Positions 1 to 9,410 of a stretch of DNA of 25,784 nt are shown piece after piece. Source of the stretch: Pelargonium cotyledonis (taxonomy: Eukaryota; Streptophyta; Magnoliopsida; Geraniales; Geraniaceae); assembly GCA_036897625.1 (NCBI GenBank), contig JAYMTA010000638.1, positions 1 to 25,784 on the forward strand, in the 5' to 3' direction. The notes below the pieces were generated by a model, which ran no database searches, was not told the DNA's origin, and saw only the letters and a program-made list of their open reading frames with translations. Made by a program: the position numbers and the translations under genes. Position 1 is the stretch's first letter; the number at the start of each line of letters is the position of its first letter.

Positions 1-45
1 GCTCGTGCTCCACCCTTCAAGTGGAACGACTATATAATGAAATGA
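1..45 (+). CDS. Possible C-terminal end of an upstream gene (partial)
   Basis: From base 1 one frame reads ARAPPFKWNDYIMK and then a TGA at 43-45. The composition looks protein-like, and the following 200 bases (GA-rich, then pyrimidine-rich, with several stops) could be a 3' untranslated region. Only 14 codons are visible and I do not recognise the family. The alternative is chance: a short open stretch at a window edge is weak evidence. Confidence 0.3.
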   Translation, partial: ARAPPFKWNDYIMK

Positions 46-937
46 GAAAGGAGAGAGAGAGGTTGTTGAGATCTGTGAATTGTTTCCTCTTCCTCTGTAA
101 TTTCCTTCTGTTGTTTTTCTGCATTTCAATTTCCAGAACTTGTAACCAATTTCCAGTATTAGCTGGTTAGTATTGGTTTACTCGTAGTAAATGGAACTGC
201 CATGAACGCTCGCTCGTTTGAGCTGAGGCCCTTTCGATTCAAGTAGTGCTGTTTATATTTCTGTTTTACAGCAAATTGCTCATCTAAAAAGGATTCCAGA
301 AAAACAAACAAATAAAATTTCTTCAACAATCCAAAATTTTACAGCAACAAAATATAGGATCCCACAATTGAAATTACAACATCTAAAACTTCATAAACTA
401 AAAAAAAAAAAACACAAATCCAATAGGACACATTTGATCCAATCTGACTCTGATCTGTCCAGAGTGACAGAGTCTGATTTGTTCCGTTGAATCGAACTCT
501 AATTTGTCCTGATCTGAACATGCAAGAACAAATTTGAACTGGTCTTGATGAAGCTCGGTGTTGGAAGCATGAAGACGAGCCCATATCCGACTATGAGGAC
601 CCAATCTTCGTTTTGGGAGTTCCGGCGACAATTTTTTTTTTTTGCGGTAGAGGAGATGGTGGTTCTGACCGGCGAGCCCGGTGTTGAAGAATGGTGGGTT
701 GGTTCATAAATTCTACTGGATTTGCCCACTGAGGTAAGAAGAAATACAACACTACAATGACAGAGAGTAAAAATGAATTGATAAGTTGAAATGAGTTTTA
801 ATTGTTTTTAAAGAGTAAGTGTACTTGAAGGATATATTTGTCGAACAAGGCAAAAAAAGGTGGATTTATCCTTACTTGATTTGGATTTATGGCCACCCTA
901 AACGTTACTGTCAATGTCTGTTCTATTAACGTTAAAC

Positions 938-943
938 TATAAA
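938..943 (+). promoter_or_regulatory. Candidate TATA box of the 4CLL gene
   Basis: TATAAA lies 98 bases before the ATG at 1041, a plausible distance for a plant core promoter with a short leader. Only the motif and its spacing support this. Confidence 0.4.
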
Positions 944-1023
944 CTTGATCAACATATCAACTTTCTCGAGAAAATAAAAAAAAATCCGGAGAATCACAAT
1001 TCACAGGGCCTAGAAAATTTTAT

Positions 1024-1031
1024 TTTCCCGC
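1024..1031 (+). promoter_or_regulatory. Consensus E2F-type site next to the 4CLL start codon
   Basis: TTTCCCGC matches the canonical E2F/DP binding consensus TTTSSCGC exactly. It ends 9 bases before the ATG at 1041, so it would lie in the leader. An eight-base match can arise by chance, and no other E2F site was seen beside it. Confidence 0.3.
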
Positions 1032-1040
1032 GTCCCAAAC

Positions 1041-4000
1041 ATGACGAAATGTTTCGACCCCGAAACCGGAATCTATACATCAACACGACCTCCGGTTCAC
1101 ATTCCGACCGACCCTAACCTCTCTATCGCCTCCTTTTTCTTCCAAAACTCCTCCTCTTTCCTTCACGCTCCGGCGCTTTTCGACGCCGATTCCGGTGAAA
1201 GCCTAACCTTTCACCAGCTCAAAATCCAAGTCTCCAAGGTCGCGCACGCCTTGCTCAGTCTCAACGTCAAGAAAAACGATGTCGTCCTCATATTCGCTCC
1301 AAATTCGATCCGCTTCCCGATCTGCTTCCTCGCCGTCGCCGCCATTGGAGCCGTAGTCACGACTTGTAACCCGACCTACACTCTTTCTGAGCTTTCGAAG
1401 CAAGTCAAGGATTGCGACCCGAAACTCGTCTTTACGGTCCCCGAGCTCTGGGACCTAATCGAGAAGCTCAATTTGCCAACAGTTATGTTGCGATCAGCGA
1501 ATTCGGCGAGTTTCGCGGACCGATCGAGTGTTTCCAGAGTCTGGGAGTATCCCGATTTGGTGAAAATGTCGGACGGGGTTTCGGAATTGCCGGCGAGTAA
1601 TGTGCGGCAGAGTGACGTGGCCGCGTTGTTTTACTCCTCCGGCACCACCGGCGTGAGCAAGGGGGTGGTACTGACGCACCGGAACTTCATAGCCTCGTCG
1701 CTGATGACCACGGCCGATCAGGACCGGCACGGAGAGTTGAACAATGTTGTTTTGTGCTTTTTGCCTATGTTCCATATATTTGGGTTTGTGGTGGTGGTTT
1801 ATGCGCAGCTCCGGCGGGGCCACACCGTGGTGACAATGGCCAAATTTGAGCTGGAAAGGTTTCTGAGGAGTGTGGAGAAGCATAGGGTGACTCATTTGTT
1901 TGTTGTTCCGCCGGTTATGATTGCTCTGGCCAAGCAGAGTGTGGTGAAGAATTACGACCTTTCGTCGCTGAAGCTGTTGGTCTCCGGCGCAGCTCCTCTT
2001 GGGAAAAATCTGATGGAGGAGTGTGCTAATAATTTGCCCCAAGCTAAAATCATTCAGGTACTTTTTGAGCTACAAATTGTTATTCTTGTATCATTATGGT
2101 GTACATTACAGATTGATTAGCTGGGGACCTCATTAAGAAAAAACCATTAAATTCAATCTACTGAATTCACTTGATTGCATTGATTGTGTTGTGAGTGTTA
2201 TACATATTAATCAAAAGTTTGGTAATGATTCAAAAGTTTCTCCCATGGTTTGACTAGGGACTTAATGGAAGAGCTCTTCTTATACTGTTTGTTTAAATTT
2301 TCTGTCATAAAAATAAGTGTCATGTTTTCAAAATTTATTATATTATTATTTTTTTTATATTACCTTTATCACTTATGCACTACATAACTGCACATAGGGC
2401 GTAGACAGAAAAGTGAGGGTAATATTAAACACACGTTAAATTATATAGTAATTCTTAAGTTTCGCAAAACTCATTTTGGGACGGAGGGAGTAGTAAATAC
2501 TGCAGCGTGCAGACTCTTGTTTTTTGTTTCTTGATGAGTCAGCATGATGTCACTTATTTAGAATAGTTGACAGAAAGATTAATTGTATCTGGCAGGGATA
2601 TGGTATGACAGAAACTTGTGGAACTATTTCAGTGGAGAATCCATACGAGCGATCCTGCCCTTCTGGTTCAAGTGGAACACTGGTTCCAGGAGTTGAAGCC
2701 CAGATAGTTAGTGTAGATAAACTGAAACCACTTCCACCTAATCAAAAAGGAGAAATATGGCTTCGAGGACTGAGTATGATGCAAGGTAGATATAAGATTG
2801 CATGTTGTTTTAGCTACCCACAATACAGTATCATTCCTGATCCAACAAAAGAAAAGTAAATCCAGTGTATTTGCATTCAATAAGGATCAATTGTCATTAG
2901 AAGATTTTTGAATTTTTTTTGTTTAACTATATGCTGCTATTCATTTCCTCGTTGCCCTATTCAAATCTCATCTCATGGCAACGTGTGGAACTGGTAAATG
3001 AGACTTTAGCAGCTCTCCTAGATGGCATCTTCTTATATTCTCTCTGAGGACATCACTTTGATAGCATGATTAAGGAATGACATATAAATTGCTTTCAGGT
3101 TACTTTAACAATCCATCAGCAACAAAATCAATTATAGACGAGCAAGGTTGGGTACACACGGGAGATCTTGGGTATTTTGATGAAGGAGGACAATTGTTTG
3201 TTGTGGATCGCATAAAAGAGCTTATCAAGTGCTATGGTTTTCAGGTAAACTATTGTTCTATGCTTAAGTCGGTTTTTGAATTTATGGATTTAAAAGGCAG
3301 ACATGTGGTGTGATTCTATCTTTTATAAATGGATTTCAGGTAAAAATGCCAAATTTTCTTAATGTTGCTTTATGATTTTTTTTAGTTACTAGAGTCGCTA
3401 TTTCTTGATTACTTTTATTTTTATTCATTTTGATAAGTTTGATTGCTCACAATTCCCTTTTTAGAACTCAGAATTGCCTGAAAGATCTGATGTATTCTAA
3501 ATCGGTAGGGCAACTCTGATCTGTTTTCATTTTGTAGCACTGATATACATTTTCCTTAATCAAAATATCAGAGACGGAGAATGTCAAAAACAATTATTCA
3601 AAACTATTCTACACTTTTATGGTATCAGAGCGAATAAAAAGAATGACACATACAGCTCTTTATTTAAATTAGGACGCAAGCCACGTTGGGCTTTGTAAAA
3701 ACATGTCCTGCAGAAAGACGGTTTACTCATGATCCTTCATAAGACAATTAAGTTTGATGTGTTTACTGCTCATCAGGTGGCACCTGCAGAGCTTGAAGGA
3801 CTGCTGCTTTCTCATCCTGAAATATTAGGGGCTGTTGTCATTGGGTAAGTAGGAGTTCTGTTCTTTATCTCATGCATCAGTCTACCTTGAAGAGCAGTTG
3901 CATACTGACTCATCAATCGGATGAACTTATGACTGTTGATTCTATTTCTCCACATGTAGATTACCTGATGCTAAAGCTGGGGAGGTACCAATTGGATATG

Positions 4001-4663
4001 TTGTTCCTGCACCAAACAGTTTTCTAACTGAAGAAGATGTTCAGAAATTTATAGCAAAGCAGGTGAGAGATATTTAGAACCTCAAAGAAAGAAATAGATG
4101 TAAAAAAGCCTCTTGCATATTATTGAGTTGGTTCTAATTGAAATCTGGGTTGCATTTTCTTTTTAGATTTATACCAATCTAGGGTAGAGTTCATTAGGTT
4201 GGATACTTCCAGGAGGCCTAATCACGTCTTCCATAAAACCAAATGACTAGAGGAAAAATCAGGTGAACAACCTGAGAAGAAAGATAGGACATTAGAAGGC
4301 ACAAGCTGCCCCAACCCCCTCCAATGCCCAAGTATAGATTATATGTAAAATGGGAATCATGGAGACCAAGGGGGATTAAGGGGGCTATAAATAACCACTG
4401 AAAATTGTGTATCGTGACCGTGGGTAATTCAGAAAATCTCACTCTATAAAGCATGAATACATTATGATTTAGGGTTTTCAAATTGTAATTGGTATTATTC
4501 CATGTCTTGTGTAATGCCTTACTTTATTGATCTTCCTTACCATCTGCAGGTTGCACCATATAAACGACTACGGAGAGTGACTTTTGTCAACAATGTTCCC
4601 AAGTCAGCTTCTGGAAAGATTTTAAGAAGAGAGCTTGTGGACAAAGTTCGATCCAAGATATAA
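1041..4663 (+). CDS. 4CLL7: 4-coumarate--CoA ligase-like 7 (peroxisomal acyl-activating enzyme)
   Basis: ANL-family ligase: it activates a carboxylate with ATP to an acyl-AMP, then transfers it to CoA. Exons are 1041-2057, 2596-2785, 3099-3244, 3777-3844, 3960-4062 and 4550-4663; they join in frame to 545 aa, matching the about 545 aa of Arabidopsis At4g05160. Visible motifs are the AMP-binding P-loop [10 protein letters not shown] (199-208), SGAAPLG (315-321), GYGMTETCG (340-348), box II as GEIWLRG (391-397), TGD (423-425), the hinge [10 protein letters not shown] (437-446), and SGKIL with the adenylation lysine K531. The C-terminus RSKI is a weak PTS1; the Arabidopsis relative ends SKM. Relatives in this clade act in peroxisomes on fatty acids and jasmonate precursors, but the substrate here is unknown. 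Odd point: the hinge loop reads KCYGFQ where the family has KYKGFQ. It is not a true lignin 4CL, because box II departs from GEICIRG. Confidence 0.93.
2283..2492. mobile_element. Stowaway-type MITE relic in 4CLL intron 1
   Basis: The right end, GGGACGGAGGGAG (2478-2490) followed by TA, is a perfect Stowaway terminal repeat (Tc1/mariner MITE family, TA target). The left end is decayed; a candidate TA at 2283-2284 is followed within about 30 bases by AAAAATAAGTGTC, the subterminal sequence usual for this family. The exact left boundary is uncertain. It lies wholly within intron 1 (2058-2595). Confidence 0.6.
3620..3631 (+). repeat. Sequence resembling a retroelement primer-binding site
   Basis: TGGTATCAGAGC in intron 3 of the 4CLL gene is complementary to the 3' end of initiator methionine tRNA, the primer used by many plant copia and TRIM elements. 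No LTR, polypurine tract or coding region was recognised beside it, so it is at best a small relic. The match is 12 bases and then stops (G instead of C). Confidence 0.3.
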
Positions 4664-4773
4664 TACTACTTGCCAAGCTTTCAGTACTAATACAAAAATA
4701 TGTAAAGGTTCTCTTATCTCATGGCCTATCTACTTTATTGGCTGTTTTATTCTTGTATCCAATGGTCAATTGA

Positions 4774-4779
4774 AATAAA
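4774..4779 (+). terminator. Polyadenylation signal of the 4CLL gene
   Basis: AATAAA lies 110 bases after the stop codon ending at 4663, in T-rich DNA. This is a normal near-upstream element position for a plant 3' end. Confidence 0.55.
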
Positions 4780-4803
4780 AGTATTAGGACACATATAATC
4801 ATG

Positions 4804-4850
4804 TACTCTCGCAGTCTCAAAATAAGTGTCCTATTTGACTTCTGTAAATA
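4804..4850 (+). mobile_element. One end of a second Stowaway-like MITE
   Basis: After a TA at 4804-4805, CTCTCGCAGTCTC matches the Stowaway terminal repeat CTCCCTCCGTCCC at 9 of 13 positions. AAAATAAGTGTC follows, the same subterminal word seen in the intron 1 element. I could not place the other end; the element may be truncated. It sits just past the probable 3' end of the 4CLL gene. Confidence 0.4.
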
Positions 4851-5750
4851 GAAAGGATAATTGTATTAGTGTTAACTTTTACTTTCTGTCCCATATACTT
4901 TTGTTGTAACAAATTCCAGTATTTATAATTAACTTTGTGTTTAAGTTGGAATAACTCAACTTAAACTAGTGAACACTTTTTTACTATGCAATATGTTTTT
5001 CGGCCCATAGACTCCCTATTAGGATAGGCTCTCTTAGAAAGGAACCAATGAACAACTAGATTTTCCGGTGCTTGCAGTGTTTTAGTCCAGAAAATCAGGA
5101 TCAACCATTGAGGTGTCTTTAGACGTTTAAGGTGCAAAAACTCTACACATTAAGAAAAATGTGAGAGAGATATTAGAATTGCTAGTCTCTAACTATCCCA
5201 TAGGACATATTTGGATATCATTGATTACTTACCCTGCTCTTAAGGATAATGTCTTGGTGTGCTCACAGCTCTATCTTCTGTTTGATATCTTGTATTGTTT
5301 CTTTAAACTATATTTGGTGTTTCTAGTTCTAGACTTGACTTGAAAGGAGCCAAACCCTATTGCTTAGTTATTAGAAAGATTGCCACAATTCATTCGGTAG
5401 AAGTGTAATTTTAGACTGAACTGATAAAGCAAAACCCATAGACTCCAAATTTTAGGCGTATCTTTATTTAGAGAACATAGATTGGTTTCATTAACTAAAT
5501 TCTGTCTGATTCTCATATGTAGGTAAACCGTAATAATTTTGAGTTCGAATGAAAATACATCTATGATCCGGTAGGTGGCCTCAGTGATTTATTTATTTTT
5601 TTTTGTCATTCTCAACTGTGAAGGTGGTCAATTCATTGGTGTAGGTTTGTCAATTCAATGTTTCTCCTTTTAGCCAAATTTTCATAGCAGTACAGTAAAA
5701 TACACCAGGAGAACCAAAACATTTTGATGATAGGTCTTTGAAAAGTTAAA

Positions 5751-5773
5751 TGTACATATGTTACATATGTACA
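5751..5773. repeat. Perfect short inverted repeat
   Basis: TGTACATATG and CATATGTACA are exact 10-base complementary arms around a 3-base loop (TTA). It is AT-rich and has no visible gene context; it may be chance or the middle of a degraded element. Confidence 0.6.
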
Positions 5774-7482
5774 ATGATGATTCGTAAGGTTGGTGTACAT
5801 GTGTAGGACATGGTCCAAAAGGCCTTGAATATGTACCGGACATTATACCTTTCCCCTTTCAAGAATACGATGCATATGAGATGTTATTTTTAATTGCCAT
5901 TGCCATTGCCATATACATTCAATTACTCAGAGGCACATGCACGAACTAACAACATGTGACATTTTTCTCCTATTCAATGAACTCTCCAGAATTGTCACAT
6001 ACACACCCCTTTAACCCTATCTTCTCACATTTGAATCACCGATATGCAGCTTTTATTCTGAGAATGTAACTAACTTGATTCGATACTTTCACGGCGACCC
6101 CTCTTTGACTAGCATGGATTTGTAATGTATAATCCATAATCTCATGTCTCTGCCTTTTGAACCAGTTTTTATTGTTTATAATTTGTTCGATACTACATGT
6201 ACTCACTTCGAAAATCATGAGTTGGACAGTGGTTTTGTAGCAAGCGAACAATTATTGAGCACATGAAGTTCAGTCCGGCAAGCATGTGCTCCAGCCATCA
6301 ATATCATCTTTAAGGTCAGTTTCTGCTAGAACTTCACATCACTAATTAGCCTGCTTTTATCTTTAATTGCTTTGGAAAATGACTCGCTAACTACAAATTC
6401 AGCATTCAGCGACAAGCTACGCGTTTAGGATTAATGTTGTTTTCGGTATATTATGAACTTGGTTGTGCTGATCCATACCATCTTCCTTTTTTGATAAGCT
6501 TTTATTGGGTACAAATAGTACTGCCATGATATGTGTCTCTCTTTTGTCCTCATCAAACATGGTTCTCAAGGTTTTAGCTTGAGCCTTTCAACTTCAACAA
6601 TGAGAATCTTTCTTTTCTGTGCGTGTTTTTTTGCTGACCACATGCTCTTGTTTTTCGTTTGAAGTTGCTATACCACTAACCACTGTGCCTAATATTGTTA
6701 CCATATAGGTTCTTCTACAGTGAATTTATATATAATTTCGGATTAACTAACAACCAAATCCTTCAGTTATCAAGCTCTGATTATTTCGGTCCCTGAATTA
6801 ATTTTATGTCAACACGGTCTCTCATTTATTTCACATAACCGTTCTCGAAACTCGAGTTTTTAATTTGTATTCCAATTTTGTGATGCCTTGACAGAAAGGA
6901 AAAAAGAAAAGTGATTGCGATTTGAAAAACAAAAGCAACCAAAGAAAAGGGAAAGTGGAAAATAATTGAGAGCTCAAAAAGAGAAATGAAGAAGCAAAGA
7001 GAAGTGAGGATCAATGGAAGGGACAAAAAGAGGGTATGGAGTGAAAGAGAAGAGATAGAGAGGAGCATGAAAATTGCAAAGTGGTGATACATTTGGATAC
7101 ACATGCAAAGAGTTGTATATAAGAAAAGGCAAAGCAAAGGTACATACACTACACACATGGAAACCAACAATTCCCACTATGGAACAAATTATTTTTCATC
7201 ATTGTGAAGCCACACACCACACCACACCACGCCACTCCATTTTTGTCATTTCATCAAAACACCACAATCTCAATCCCAACCACATCATTCAATTCCCACT
7301 ACCCTACCCATTTGATTTCCTTCTCATTATTTTGCTCCTCACCCTCACCTAACCTCATTTCTGTCTTAATTCTTGATTGGTTTTTGGATAATCATCACAC
7401 ATAAAGGTTTGTTTCTTATTACTATAAACTTTCAAATTTGGGAAGTGTAGTGAGAATTTGAATTTTGATTCTAGCTATTTCC

Positions 7483-7534
7483 CCGTAGCTGATATGCTAT
7501 TCCGTAGTTAATCCGTAGCTGATGAACTACGGAA
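7483..7534. repeat. CCGTAG-repeat cluster with a 10-base inverted repeat
   Basis: The word CCGTAGCTGAT occurs at 7483-7493 and again at 7513-7523, and CCGTAGTTAAT lies between them. TTCCGTAGTT (7500-7509) and AACTACGGAA (7525-7534) are perfect inverted arms. The arrangement suggests a small structured repeat, possibly a MITE fragment, but no target-site duplication was identified. Confidence 0.5.
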
Positions 7535-9191
7535 GGCACCCTCTAATAAAATTCGAAGCGGATCACTGTTTTTCTTACTATGTATGACTTGGTGATGTTA
7601 TTGAGTGAGTATGGTAGCAAAAGGATGTGGACCCAATAGTTGACAATAAGCATCCCATGAAATGTTGTTGCGGAGACAACTACAAGCATTTTTACCTGTT
7701 TAACCTAACCTTTCCATTGGGACACTACCAAATGTCTCCAACTCCAACTGCTCCCCACCTAAGAACAACCCCATCAAAATGAAATTCATCTCCACTACTT
7801 TAGTTTCTTCTCCCAGGTCGAATATTATTTTCCTAGCTATGCTTCACTTTTCTTTACCATGGTCACAAGCATCAGTCTACTCAGTTTCGTGGAATATTTA
7901 ACTTGTTGTTGATGCAAGAACGGTAAGTGAAACACATTATACGATGGTCACTACTTTGCGTGATGAATTTGTAGTGGGTAAATTTTATCGAAACTAAGAA
8001 TTGGAAACATTGTGCAACTAAGTGCATGTTTGATAACTCTACTATCAATTTTAAGGAAGCGCCTCGTAGAATATGGAAGAAGTTTGGCTCAAGTAAATCG
8101 TAGAATATGGAAGAAGTGCCTAGTTTATTATTCAGCAATTTAAAATGACATTCTTTAATGAACTTTTTTTAATCCTAAAACCACACAATGAACTGCAACT
8201 GTAGTAACAATCTATCAGGTAACTCTTTATACATTTTACTAGTAAATCATTGAGATAAATATTACATATAAATAATCTTAATTATGCCACACACATAAGC
8301 ATCTTCTCATTTTTGTAGAATCTATAAATACAACCCATAGAAGCACCCTATCCTTATAATTAAGATTACAGAATAATCTTAATTAACTAAGACTTTAATA
8401 ATTACTCCATATTAAGTGTAATTATTTAACCACAAGAAAGACAATGGGATGACATAATGAGTGTCACATGGACTACTTTCTTTAAGCATTTGAGTGGGAT
8501 TTGAGTGTACTTAATTTGTTTAATAGTAGTATAATTTTTTAAATCTCATCAAATGCTAAAAAACAAGAATTATGGCCTTTGAAACAAGATAGAATATACC
8601 TTTTTCCTTTTTTGACTTCCTCAAACTCACTTCCTCTTCCCTCCCAATCTTCCAAATAATTAAAGCTAAAATATAATTTACAAATAGCTTGCTCACAATT
8701 ATGTTGTTAGTTTTTGACAAAATAATGTGTTCTTATTATACTTGGTGTTTCTCTTTATACTTTTCAATCAACTTAACCCTTCTTTTTGGTTATTTGTGAA
8801 GATTCAAAAAATAATTCCGACCTTAGTTATTTAGAAGACTATTTTTTAATATTCAAATTTACTGTTATTCGCTTAAACCAATATTACTGACGCTTCTCTC
8901 GTTTTTATTTCTTTATTTTTTTCACACATTTATCCTATACATTGTGTGATTTTTAAAACCACTTCCACTTGATGAGTGTTCTATGACTAATAGGTTAGAA
9001 TTTGCTGTCCCAATTTATTTATGAGTATGTTTAAGTGAGTTTTATCGTTTTTTTTTTTTTGTAAATAATTGTTTTCACATTAGTGGCTTAGAAGAGGTTG
9101 AAATATTTCTTTGCACATGATTTTATTACAATAATGAGAAACCCTTTATTTTATTTTATTTTTGTTCATATATATAGGATAAAATGTATAT

Positions 9192-9410
9192 AAGTTGACT
9201 AATATAAAGTCATATCAGTTGCAACTTAATAAAACTATTAAGGTTATGACACTTCATTTATACCCACCTAAGTGTCCGAATCCATGATTTTAAATAAGGT
9301 GTCATTACCTTATTAGTAATATGGGCATCAGTTGACTGATATAATCTTATATCAGTCAAACTAATGAGGTAATGACATCTCATTTAAAATCACTTATACC
9401 CAAGTAAATT
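9192..9410. mobile_element. MITE-like hairpin element with a partial duplicate
   Basis: Arms at 9286-9317 and 9360-9391 are complementary over 32 bases with 3 mismatches. Nested between them is a perfect 11-base inverted repeat (9333-9343 and 9348-9358) with a 4-base loop. The stretch 9192-9270 resembles the right half (9330-9402): both have GTTGACT.ATATAA, then ATATCAGT, then an A-rich ATGACA..TCATTT segment and TATACCCA. So one half seems present twice. There is no coding capacity, and the superfamily is not certain. Confidence 0.55.

Larger units (their letters stand above)
46..1040. other. Intergenic stretch before the 4CLL gene
   Basis: This holds a GA-rich then CT-rich run (about 46-125), several short open frames on the minus strand (339-729) with no protein-like composition, and short T or A runs. 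I see no RNA gene and no supported coding region. The last 110 bases carry the probable core promoter and leader of the gene that starts at 1041. Confidence 0.6.
4851..9185. other. AT-rich intergenic DNA, no gene seen
   Basis: I read the open frames here (for example 5161-5343, 6826-7177, 7074-7404 and 7881-8138). All have low-complexity, hydrophobic or repeat-derived translations, and none resembles a known protein. Small structures present are a TTGCCA triplet repeat near 5893-5912, a perfect hairpin at 5751-5773, a CACAC/ACCAC-rich patch at 7208-7235, and a cluster of CCGTAG words with an inverted repeat at 7483-7534. No tRNA or rRNA gene was recognised. Confidence 0.55.

Noticed and set aside
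339-729. Overlapping minus-strand open frames of 76-81 codons
   Set aside because: Three frames are open over the same bases, all with low-information translations ending in phenylalanine runs from poly-A tracts. This is chance openness rather than a gene.
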